Source: JAAYED01 sp040772225
GTDB lineage: Bacteria > Chloroflexota > Anaerolineae > UBA1429
Assembly: GCA_040772225.1 (NCBI GenBank)
Contig: JAXGYO010000002.1
Location: forward strand, 1 to 64,000
Direction of reading: 5' to 3'
Length of the DNA: 64,000 nt
Each line of letters starts with the position of its first letter. Position 1 is the first letter of the stretch. The notes under the pieces are model-generated. The model searched no databases and was not told where the DNA came from. It saw nothing but the letters and a program-made list of their open reading frames with translations. This document shows positions 1-8,645 of this stretch, in pieces. The position numbers and the translations under genes are program-made.

Positions 1-156
1 AGCATTTGGTATATACTAATTGTGAGTGTCTGACCGCTTTCACGGGGGGACTCTGCCTATGACAGACAGTGTCGCGTGAGAGGGCTTGCGGCCAGTCCGG
101 CACCCGCAAGTGGAGCAGTTCTGCCGGGGTGACCATCATCAATTGGAGGTGTCAGT

Positions 157-798
157 ATGGGTGAGAGTTATGTCGTGAATCCGTACACGGAGCCAGTAGT
201 GGCTCGAGCAGGCGGCAAGGCCCCCTTGTTCGAGGGCAATGCCTACTTTGAGGGCGGCTGGAAGCGGGTTAAGCTGGCTGACTATGCCGGCAAGTGGACC
301 ATGATCTGCTTCTACCCGGGTGACTTTACGTTTGTTTGACCGACGGAACTGGCAGCGGTCGCTGCCCACAAGGCGGAGCTGGACGAGCTGGGCGTAGATG
401 TGCTGGCGATCAGCACCAACAGCCAGTTTGTGCACAAGATCTGGCAGGAAGAAGAGCTCTCCAAGATGGTGGAGGGGGGATTCCCCTGGCCGATGGTCGC
501 CGATATGACAGGTTCCATCGGGCGCGCCTATGGCGTGTATGACGAAGTTGGCGGGGTCGACATTCGTGGGCGCTTTATCATCGATCCGGATGGCGTCATC
601 CAGGCGATGGAAGTGCTGACCCCCTCGGTTGGCCGGAATTTCCACGAGCTGGTGCGGCAGGTCAAGGCCTACCAGCATTCGCGCGAGACTGGCGAGGTCA
701 TGCCGGCCGGCTGGCAGCCCGGCAAGCCCACACTCAAGCCCGGACCCGATCTGGTCGGTAAGGTGTGGAAGGTCTGGAAAGTGGACTTGGACAAGTAG
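157..798 (+). CDS. prxU: Selenocysteine peroxiredoxin (AhpC/TSA family), TGA read as Sec
   Basis: Thiol- or selenol-dependent peroxidase reducing H2O2 and organic hydroperoxides. ATG 157 follows GGAGGT at 145-150. The frame is open to codon 61, which is TGA (337-339), and continues in the same frame to 798, giving 213 residues. The TGA lies exactly where AhpC/Prx proteins carry the peroxidatic Cys: FYPGDFTFV-U-PTEL instead of FYPxDFTFV-C-PTE. Downstream are typical Prx blocks (DVLAISTNSQFVHKIW, RGRFIIDPDGV). A hairpin with a GGTC loop follows the TGA at the distance seen in bacterial SECIS elements. The usual AhpC resolving Cys (EVCPAxW) is Met182 here, so the only ordinary Cys is Cys51. A -10-like TATACT is at 12-17; its -35 is outside the window. 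Alternatives are a nonsense mutation or a base-call error at one Cys codon. No sel genes are in the window. Confidence 0.85.
340..366 (+). promoter_or_regulatory. SECIS-like hairpin downstream of the in-frame TGA
   Basis: GGCAGC (351-356), loop GGTC (357-360), GCTGCC (361-366): a perfect 6-bp stem. The GGTC loop begins 17 nt after the TGA. From memory, the E. coli fdhF SECIS also has a GGUC apical loop about 18 nt after its UGA, recognised by SelB. Role here is inferred from the match in loop and spacing. Confidence 0.75.
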
Positions 799-900
799 TT
801 CCTTGTGTCTGTGAGTGACATGGCGGGGTGCGGGGTATCGAGCTTCGCCCCCGCCGTTTGATTGCACGAATCTTTCCACGCTCAGCGGGGGAGCCGGCGA

Positions 901-1341
901 GTGACAGATGGAGATCGCGCGCGTGTCCGCTCGGCAGTCGATCCGTGGTACGTGGGCCTAATTGCACTGGCGCTGCTGGCCATAATCGTTGCTGCTCCGA
1001 GCGCCTTGGCCGGTGATAGGCTGATTGCGCTCGTGCTGCTGGCGCCGCTTCTCGCCTTTCCGGGGTCGCTGCTGCTCGTCACCTGGTATGAACTGCGCGA
1101 CGAGTACCTCTACTGCCGCTCTGGCCCCTTTGTGGAACGCATCCCCTATGAGCGCATTCGCTCGCTGCGATTGTGCGAGAACCTCTGGTCGTCCATGGCC
1201 CTGTCGCGGCACAGGATCGAGATTCGGCAGCATGGCCGCGGCTGGATCACGGGAACAACGTACATCTCCCCGGTGGACCGGGAGGGGTTCCTGGAAGAAC
1301 TGCAAGAGCGGTGTGCCAATCTGGTGACTCACTCCATCTGA
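901..1341 (+). CDS. Membrane protein with bacterial PH-like domain
   Basis: Function unknown. The GTG at 901 is preferred because GGGGGAG ends 7 nt upstream; an upstream TTG at 862 is in frame but has no clear ribosome site. Two hydrophobic segments (WYVGLIALALLAIIVAAPSA and LIALVLLAPLLAFPGSLLLV) are followed by a soluble part with the pattern DEYLYCRSGPFVERIPYERI, typical of short membrane-anchored bPH/YdbT-like domains. Similar proteins lie at 21747 and 22308. It follows the peroxiredoxin by about 100 nt and could be cotranscribed with it. Family assignment is by pattern and is moderate. Confidence 0.7.
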   Translation: MTDGDRARVRSAVDPWYVGLIALALLAIIVAAPSALAGDRLIALVLLAPLLAFPGSLLLVTWYELRDEYLYCRSGPFVERIPYERIRSLRLCENLWSSMALSRHRIEIRQHGRGWITGTTYISPVDREGFLEELQERCANLVTHSI

Positions 1342-1512
1342 AGCATAGCGGCGGACGACCCGATTCTGACTCCCCCTCTGGCCTGCGAGGTCCGTCCTCA
1401 GATTCGACGGTGCCTTGACGGTAGCGTCTCCTTCACCTAGATTGCCATAGAAGGAGGATAGAGTCGACCCTTAGAATCAAGCTTACTCGCGGTGGTGAAA
1501 GGAGAGCCATCG

Positions 1513-2234
1513 ATGCATTCACGGACTCAGCATATCCCCCGGGTCCTCACTGCGGTCGCGGCGATCGTGCTCCTGCTGCTATGTGCCGGTTGCGGCGGAG
1601 CGCCCGCGCCCGAGGAGATGAGCGCACAGCTACACGTGTTTCGCCAACCGCAGAGCCTACGGCAACAGCGCGTGCTCCGATGGCTGTACCACTCACAAAT
1701 ACCCCTGCGGCCGCGGACGTCGAGATCGTTGCCACGGCGACGCCAACAGCTACACCCGTGGCAGCAGGCGCTGAAGGACGCCCGACCGAGGGGCCGGCGC
1801 CAGGCTGCGCCAGATTGCAGGGAGAGCTTGAGGTCCAGGTGCTGGTTGGCCCGGCCGAGGCCGTGGGCATGGAGCCCATGGCCGTCGGCCGCATCCCATT
1901 ATCGGTCAGTGGGTCTGGGCCAACGTACAGCGTAGAGGGGCAGGCTACGATCGACTATGAGGTGTCTGAGGGTCACGACTGGGGCAGTTACACCGTCACG
2001 CTGGCAATGGAAGTGGCCGTCTCGGGCGCGTGCTCGGGGCCTGCAGGGAGCGAACAACTGGACCTGCAACTGATGATGGAGGGTGAACAGAACACCGTGG
2101 TAGTGGTGGAGGGGATGACCTGGGAATATCCGTGGGCCGGAAGCCACAGTCTCGATCTATCTCTGCCCCTCGTGGAGGGGGCTAGCGGGGGAGGCGAGGG
2201 CTGGTTGGTGGTGCTACACCTCGCCGAAAGCTAA
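1513..2234 (+). pseudogene. Thr/Pro-rich lipoprotein gene with one frameshift
   Basis: ATG 1513 opens a clear lipoprotein signal peptide (VLTAVAAIVLLLLCAGC; lipobox LCAGC). Shortly after GGAPAPEE this frame loses its character. The frame starting near 1600 continues with the expected Thr/Pro/Ala linker (TATRVSPTAEPTATARAP, ATATPTATPVAAG) and a beta-rich domain ending SLDLSLPLVEGASGGGEGWLVVLHLAES at 2234. Signal peptide and mature part are therefore in different frames, with the break at about 1605-1630. Either a single-base consensus error or a recently broken gene; the mature domain shows no stops. The mature domain matches no family I recognise. msrP follows 32 nt downstream. Confidence 0.65.
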
Positions 2235-2265
2235 TCATCGGATGAGAGCAGGGGAGTGAGGCACA

Positions 2266-3201
2266 TTGATAGAGAACATTTCCAGAGAATCTATCACTCC
2301 GGAGCCCGTCTATCTGCGCCGGCGCGAGTTTATGCGCGTCACGAGCGTCGCTGCACTGGCCGCACTGCTCAGTGCCTGCGGCGTCGCCGCGCCGCCTGAG
2401 GATGCTGCGCCGGACCCGTCGCCGCCAACGGCAGGCGCGGCCAGCGACGAACTGGGGAACCCGCTCACGCCCTATGACAGCATTGCGGGCTATACCAACT
2501 ATTACGAGTTTTCGTTGAGCAAGAGCGCCCCGTCCCGGCTGGCGGCAGACCTCAAGACCGATCCCTGGTCGGTGGTGGTGGACGGCCTGGCGGCCAATCC
2601 GCGCACGTACACCCTTCAGGACCTGCGTGCCATCCCGCAGGAGGAACGCATCTACCGGATGCGCTGCGTGGAGGCCTGGTCGATGGTGATCCCGTGGATC
2701 GGCTTTCCGCTCAAGCTGATTCTGGACGACGTCCGTCCGACCCCCGAGGCACGCTTTGTGCGCTTTGAGTCGCTCGCGGATCCGGAGCAAATGCCCGGCG
2801 TGCGCGCCGGCGATCCGCAGTGGCCCTATGTAGAGGGGCTCCGGCTGGATGAGGCTCAGCACCCGCTTACTATCCTGGCCACGGGGCTTTACGGCAAGCC
2901 GCTGACGCCACAGAATGGCGCGCCGGTGCGGCTGGTGGTCCCCTGGAAGTACGGGTTCAAGAGCGCGAAATCCATCGTGCGCATCACGCTGACGGCGGAG
3001 ATGCCGGAGACCTACTGGGTCAAGGCCAACCCGCGGGAGTATGGCTTTTACGCCAACGTGAACCCTGAGGTGCCGCACCCGCGCTGGTCCCAGGCCACCG
3101 AACGTGAGATCGGCGGCATCGGGCAACGCGCCACGCAAGTGTTCAATGGTTATGATGTCGGCGGTCTGTACCAGGATCTGGACCTGACGGAGAACTACTA
3201 A
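2266..3201 (+). CDS. msrP: MsrP, molybdopterin methionine-sulfoxide reductase catalytic subunit
   Basis: Periplasmic or extracytoplasmic molybdoenzyme that repairs oxidised methionine in secreted proteins (formerly YedY), receiving electrons from MsrQ. It starts at TTG 2266 behind GGGGAG (2251-2256). The 311 residues carry a Tat-like N terminus (RRREFMR, residues 18-24) and a possible lipobox (LLSAC, Cys38). Family blocks include YRMRCVEAWSMVIPWIGFPL with the molybdenum-ligating Cys134, LYGKPLTPQNGAPVRLVVPWKYGFKS split across the cofactor site, and the C-terminal FNGYDVGGLY. Its stop overlaps the msrQ start by one base. A lipid anchor on MsrP is unusual compared with the soluble E. coli protein, so the lipobox is worth noting. 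Confidence 0.93.
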   Translation: MIENISRESITPEPVYLRRREFMRVTSVAALAALLSACGVAAPPEDAAPDPSPPTAGAASDELGNPLTPYDSIAGYTNYYEFSLSKSAPSRLAADLKTDPWSVVVDGLAANPRTYTLQDLRAIPQEERIYRMRCVEAWSMVIPWIGFPLKLILDDVRPTPEARFVRFESLADPEQMPGVRAGDPQWPYVEGLRLDEAQHPLTILATGLYGKPLTPQNGAPVRLVVPWKYGFKSAKSIVRITLTAEMPETYWVKANPREYGFYANVNPEVPHPRWSQATEREIGGIGQRATQVFNGYDVGGLYQDLDLTENY

Positions 3202-3791
3202 TGCGCGCCAGGCCTGGTCTCGCGAGACTGGTTCCGCACCTGCTGGCCGCGTTGCCGTTGCTCGGGGTCGGCCTGACTGTTTCGATCTGGGGGCCCGGTC
3301 CAGACCCGGCTGGCCTGCTGGTGCGCCGCGCCGGGGACGCGGGGCTGGCGCTGCTGGTCCTTTCCCTCATCCCTGGCGCCCTACGTCGTCTCAACGGCAG
3401 CGCGGTGCTGATGCCCGCCCGCCGGTGGCTCGGACTGTATGCCTTTGGCTATGCCGTGCTGCATCTGGCGCTGTGGGTTACGCTGTACAACGGCAGCGAT
3501 ATCGCCCTCGTCGTCGCCGGCCTGGCCCAGAACCGCTTTGTCTGGGTCGGCCTGAGCACCCTGGTGCTGATGCTGCCGCTAGCGATCACTTCCACGACCG
3601 GCTGGCAGCGTCGCCTTGGTCCGCACTGGCGTAGACTGCACCGGCTGGCCTACCTGGCGTGCGCGCTGGACGTCTGGCATTTCGCCTGGGCGTTTAAGGA
3701 GCTGCGCGCCGGTCCTGTGATCGTGGCGATCCTTGTTGCCGGACTACTGCTGCTGCGCCTGCGCCCTCTTTCGTCGGCACCGTCGCGTTGA
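3201..3791 (+). CDS. msrQ: MsrQ, heme-binding membrane subunit of MsrPQ
   Basis: Integral membrane b-type cytochrome of the ferric reductase-like family that passes quinol-derived electrons to MsrP. The ATG at 3201 overlaps the msrP stop (TAATG), indicating translational coupling. The 196 residues contain about six hydrophobic segments. Conserved histidines suited to heme binding are visible in YAVLHLALW, HRLAYLACALDVWHFAWAF and nearby, and the YedZ-like block LGPHWRRLHRLAYL is present. Length matches the family (about 200). Context with msrP makes the assignment firm. Confidence 0.92.
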   Translation: MRARPGLARLVPHLLAALPLLGVGLTVSIWGPGPDPAGLLVRRAGDAGLALLVLSLIPGALRRLNGSAVLMPARRWLGLYAFGYAVLHLALWVTLYNGSDIALVVAGLAQNRFVWVGLSTLVLMLPLAITSTTGWQRRLGPHWRRLHRLAYLACALDVWHFAWAFKELRAGPVIVAILVAGLLLLRLRPLSSAPSR

Positions 3792-3887
3792 CGCCGGCGC
3801 CGCGCGTTCAACCCGGCAGCATGCCGAGGCTCGTTAGCGCCTCGGCTTTCCTCTCTTCCGAGTTTGTTACGATTTTCACAATCCGGC

Positions 3888-3916
3888 TTGACAGTCTCTC
3901 GCAGCAGGCCTAGTAT
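3888..3916 (+). promoter_or_regulatory. Sigma70-type promoter for the NSS transporter gene
   Basis: TTGACA (3888-3893), 17-nt spacer, TAGTAT (3911-3916). It lies about 80 nt before the transporter ATG at 3998. Confidence 0.7.
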
Positions 3917-3997
3917 GCCCCCGTTTGTCGGGCGGCAATGGCCCCCGGTGGACCGCTCCCTATGGGAACGACATCATGGCTCGGGAGGGTATCGGTC

Positions 3998-5374
<1,377 letters not shown>

Positions 5375-5644
5375 CCTGGCAAGTTATTGGCGCCCCTCGC
5401 CTGACAACAGGTGGGGGGCGCTCTGCGTTGTGCATGGTGCGTCGGCCGGCATTGCGGATTTCGTCGGCCGCTTCGTACCAAATGCTTCGGCGCTGGCCTC
5501 CGCCACATGGCCGATGAACAGCGATAACTTGCGTAATGACTTTATTACATAAGCGATTGCATTGTTGACTATGCTATGCGGCGCTTAGCATTGGTGATAT
5601 GTCGCACATTCTCACGGAAAGCAAGTTGCGTTGACCCATTACAC
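5375..5644. other. Intergenic region without a gene, AT-richer than its surroundings
   Basis: No convincing coding sequence on either strand. It starts with an imperfect hairpin after the symporter (GCGCCCC at about 5390 with GGGGCGC at about 5415, no T tract). A small dyad GTAAT-GACTTT-ATTAC lies at about 5533-5548 and could be an operator. Confidence 0.4.
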
Positions 5645-5673
5645 TTGACATCGCGCAAGTGAGCGTGTAAGAT
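5645..5673 (+). promoter_or_regulatory. Sigma70-type promoter of solute-binding protein copy 1
   Basis: TTGACA (5645-5650), 17-nt spacer, TAAGAT (5668-5673). The predicted transcript start near 5680 leaves a leader of about 258 nt before the ATG at 5938. Confidence 0.75.
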
Positions 5674-5758
5674 ATTCGCGTTGTTAACAGGCCTGCACGA
5701 TGATGAGTGTGGGAGAGAGCCCTTTGCGGTTTTCGTACATCGCCGTATACGCCCACTG

Positions 5759-5795
5759 AAACCAGCTTTCACAGAGAAGGCTGGTTTGTTTTGTT
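5759..5795 (+). terminator. Terminator-like hairpin inside the leader of copy 1
   Basis: CCAGCTTT (5762-5769) pairs with AAGGCTGG (5777-5784; one G-U), extendable by AAA/TTT, loop CACAGAG, followed by a T-rich tract (5785-5795). It lies about 80 nt after the predicted start and 142 nt before the gene, so it would have to be read through. It may be an attenuator or the end of a short RNA. Confidence 0.6.
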
Positions 5796-5922
5796 CAGGA
5801 ATGCCCGGGCATTGGAGACTGTGGGAACTGCCTGTGGCGTGGGTCGATTCCGAGCGGCTCAGAAAGGGGAAAAACAACAAAGACGGCTGGTTAGAGTACG
5901 ATGAGCGAGATTAACAAGTACC

Positions 5923-7998
5923 CAAGGAGTTTCCAGAATGGATCTGAAGAAGCATACCCGTCGCGATTTCCTTCGCCTGGCCGGTTTGTCCACAGCCGGT
6001 GTCATCGTTGCGGCCTGCGCGGGCGAGCCCGAGGTCGTGGAAAAGATCGTCAAAGAGACGGTCGAGGTTGTGAAGGAAGTTGAAAAGGAAGTAACGGTCA
6101 TCGTCGAGGCTGAGCCCGAGGTTGAGGCTGAGGTTGAGGAAGAGGTCGAGGAAGAGGTCGCTGAGGTCGCAGGCAAGTACCAGGAATCGCCCATGCTGGC
6201 CGAGCGCGTCGCCGCTGGCGAGTTGCCCCCCGTCGATGAGCGCCTTCCCGAAGAGCCCCGTATCTGTGAGATCATGGGCGAGATCGGTGAGTACGGCGGA
6301 ACCCTGACGGTGGCCACGCTGAGCCAGAACCTGTACGGCGACGACGGCAGCATGGCCATGGACCGCCCGACGATGCTGCGCATCGGCCACGACGGCGGCC
6401 ACGCAACCGAGCATGTCCTCAAGGGCTGGGAGCAGTCTGACGACTTTACGTCGGTCACGATGCACATGCGCAAGGGATTAAAGTGGTCCGACGGCGAGCC
6501 CCTCACCAGCGCCGATTTCAAGTTCTACTATGAAGACATGATGTTGAACGCAGAGATCACGCCTCTGCCGGCGACGTACTTCCGCTGGGGCGGCGAGGTC
6601 ATGAAGCTGGACATCATCGACGACTATAATTTCAAGCTGACCTTTGCCAAGCCGCAGCCGGCATTCGTGCTGGTGAACATGGCGCACTGGTACGGCTGGT
6701 GGGACAACAACCAGTGGGTGCCCGCGCACTACTTGAAGGAGTTCCACATCAAGTACAACGACAAGGCCAATGACCTGGCCACGGAAGATGGGTACGATTT
6801 CTGGTACCAGCTGCTGGGCTACAAGAACAACCGCAGCCAGAACCCGGATCGTCCGCGTCTCGAGTGCTATGTGCCCAAGACCACCTCGCCGCAGGCGACG
6901 GTCATGGAGCGCAACCCGTACTATCACGCCGTGGACCCGGAAGGCAAGCAACTGCCCTATATCGACCAGATGATTGTGGACAAGTGCGCAGACCTGTCGA
7001 TCCTGGACGCCAAGACGGTGGGTGGCACGTATGACTTTGCCGCCTTCCAGCTGCGCATCCTGAACTATGCCACCTACGCAGAGGGTGCTGCGGCTTCCGG
7101 TGCGACCATGTACCTGTGGCCTTCGGGCAAGGGCGGCGAGGTCGTGTACAACTGGAACAGCAACTGGCCTGACGAAGAGATGCGGACCGTGTTCCAGGAC
7201 GACCGCTGGCACCAGGCGATGTCCCTGGCCGTGAACCGGGCGGACATCAACAACGTGATCTACTTTGGCAATGCGACCGAGACCCAGTACACGGTGATCC
7301 CGGCCAGCAAGTACTACAAGCCCGAGTACTCGACGGCATATGCCGAGTTCGATATCGATCGGGCGAACGCACTGCTGGACGAGATGGGCCTGACCTGGAA
7401 TGAGGCCAAGACGCACCGTCAGTGGCCCGTGAGCAAGAATGACATCGTGATCTCCTGGGACCTGGTCGAGACGGAGACACCCAAGGGCCCGATCACCGAG
7501 CTGGTGACCGAGTACTGGAAGGCCGTAGGCGTGGAGATGCAGTGGAAGTCGATCACGCGCACGCTGCTGACGCAAAAGATCGCTGCGATGGAAGAGCCGA
7601 TGAGCCTGTGGCACGGCGATGAGTCGGCGGACACGCTGTTCCTGCGCCGGCCCAAGTTCTTCTCGCCGCTGGACGGTGACGAGAACACCTGGGCCCCGCT
7701 GTGGGGTCGCTGGTACAACACGGGCGGCGAGCAGGGCGAGGAGCCCCCGCAAGTGATCAAGGACCTGTACACGTGGCAGGACGAGTTCCTGATCTCGGAG
7801 AGCCCTGAGGCGGCGGACAACACGCTCAAGAGCGAGGCCGAGCATGTCTGGACCTGTGGCGTGATCGGCAATGCGCCGCATCCTCTGCTTGTCCGCGACA
7901 CACTCATGAACGTATCCAAGACCGGTGGGTTCTGGACATGGGACACGGGCTGGACGTACACCGAGTTCCCTGAGCAGTGGTGGATCAAGCAGGCGTAA
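5923..7998 (+). repeat. Direct repeat unit 1: near-identical ~2.08-kb copy (partner 8646-10721)
   Basis: Identity begins at CAAGGAGTTTCCAG just before the start codon and ends at the stop codon. Only a few scattered base differences were noticed against 8646-10721 (offset 2723). Upstream and downstream sequences are unrelated. Confidence 0.9.
5938..7998 (+). CDS. ABC transporter family-5 solute-binding lipoprotein, copy 1
   Basis: Extracytoplasmic binding protein for peptides or oligosaccharides. ATG 5938 follows AAGGAG. The 686 residues begin with a twin-arginine motif (RRDFLRL), a hydrophobic stretch and a lipobox ending at Cys27 (VAAC), so it is probably Tat-exported and lipid-anchored. 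Residues about 30-75 form a K/V/E-rich, highly charged linker. The SBP_bac_5 domain follows, with blocks such as MRKGLKWSDGEPLTSADFKF, the hallmark of family 5. No permease or ATPase genes are adjacent, so it is an orphan or uses a shared importer. It has its own promoter, leader hairpin and strong terminator. Nearly identical to copy 2 (KIVK versus KIVQ and DENTW versus DEISW among the few changes). Confidence 0.92.
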   Translation: MDLKKHTRRDFLRLAGLSTAGVIVAACAGEPEVVEKIVKETVEVVKEVEKEVTVIVEAEPEVEAEVEEEVEEEVAEVAGKYQESPMLAERVAAGELPPVDERLPEEPRICEIMGEIGEYGGTLTVATLSQNLYGDDGSMAMDRPTMLRIGHDGGHATEHVLKGWEQSDDFTSVTMHMRKGLKWSDGEPLTSADFKFYYEDMMLNAEITPLPATYFRWGGEVMKLDIIDDYNFKLTFAKPQPAFVLVNMAHWYGWWDNNQWVPAHYLKEFHIKYNDKANDLATEDGYDFWYQLLGYKNNRSQNPDRPRLECYVPKTTSPQATVMERNPYYHAVDPEGKQLPYIDQMIVDKCADLSILDAKTVGGTYDFAAFQLRILNYATYAEGAAASGATMYLWPSGKGGEVVYNWNSNWPDEEMRTVFQDDRWHQAMSLAVNRADINNVIYFGNATETQYTVIPASKYYKPEYSTAYAEFDIDRANALLDEMGLTWNEAKTHRQWPVSKNDIVISWDLVETETPKGPITELVTEYWKAVGVEMQWKSITRTLLTQKIAAMEEPMSLWHGDESADTLFLRRPKFFSPLDGDENTWAPLWGRWYNTGGEQGEEPPQVIKDLYTWQDEFLISESPEAADNTLKSEAEHVWTCGVIGNAPHPLLVRDTLMNVSKTGGFWTWDTGWTYTEFPEQWWIKQA

Positions 7999-8021
7999 TC
8001 GCCTGAACCCCGCCAGTTAGA

Positions 8022-8059
8022 GCGCGGTGCGCTGCATTTGCAGCGCACCGCGCGTTTTT
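8022..8059 (+). terminator. Intrinsic terminator after copy 1
   Basis: A perfect 15-bp stem (8022-8036 with 8039-8053, TT loop) followed by GTTTTT. Confidence 0.9.
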
Positions 8060-8364
8060 GCGTTTAGCTTGTGGAACTTGCGTAGCGCGATCTTGCGGAC
8101 GGCAGCACACGCGAGGGGGTGGTCTGGTGGCTGACCCTGGTGCGCTGTTTTGGGGCTTTGGGCGTCGGATTCTGTGGTTTTTCTGAGAAACAAAGTTAAC
8201 GACCGCAGTCGAGGCTGCAAATAGTTGTGGTTGTTGAGTGAAAGCATAAGCCGATCCTCTGTTCCTGCATGGGAGTTATCTAATTACAGCAGTTTAGATA
8301 GCAAAGCATTGCGTTCCAGTAATTAGGGTTTCTATGTGTTGACTACGTACAGTGTACTGCTCAT
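8060..8364. other. Intergenic region before copy 2, no gene seen
   Basis: About 300 nt with no supported coding sequence; AT-rich towards the promoter at 8365. Confidence 0.4.
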
Positions 8365-8393
8365 TTGACTAAGCTAAAGTAGGTATGTATGAT
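8365..8393 (+). promoter_or_regulatory. Sigma70-type promoter of solute-binding protein copy 2
   Basis: TTGACT (8365-8370), 17-nt spacer, TATGAT (8388-8393). Leader of about 260 nt before ATG 8661, almost the same as copy 1 although the sequence is unrelated. Confidence 0.75.
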
Positions 8394-8477
8394 GTAGGTA
8401 TGATGACGTACTTGACACAGGTGACCGTGGCAGGTCTTTCCGACGAGAGCTTTGCAGGTGAGTCTATAGCGCCCACT

Positions 8478-8518
8478 CGAGCTGGTCCGTCCATGACGGT
8501 GGTCGGCTCGTTTTTTTT
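8478..8518 (+). terminator. Strong terminator-like hairpin inside the leader of copy 2
   Basis: CGAGC (8478-8482) with GCTCG (8506-8510); inner stem CCGTC (8487-8491) with GACGG (8495-8499); then eight T (8511-8518). It lies between the promoter and the gene, 142 nt before ATG 8661. Confidence 0.75.
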
Positions 8519-8645
8519 GGCGACAGTGACGGCCGTGGGTGGAGATGGATCGGTCTCCGGCGCGTTACAGATGTTTGCTCGAATTTGGGAGGTGCCTATT
8601 CAGTAGCGGTTTGATCACCTAAAGAGTTGCGCGTTTATACATCAT

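Noticed and set aside
157..339. Reading the peroxiredoxin as a 60-residue truncated gene plus a separate downstream ORF at 400
   Set aside because: Frames are identical across the TGA, the TGA replaces precisely the catalytic Cys, and a SECIS-like hairpin follows.
139..879. 246-residue minus-strand ORF opposite the peroxiredoxin
   Set aside because: Shadow of the coding strand; no family pattern, no ribosome site.
5681..5914. Leader peptide ORFs between the promoter and copy 1
   Set aside because: No ribosome site, and no equivalent ORF in the leader of copies 2 and 3.
6478..7881. 467-residue minus-strand ORFs opposite the solute-binding protein genes (also 9201-10604)
   Set aside because: Antisense shadows; long only because of high GC and codon bias, and repeated because the genes are repeated.
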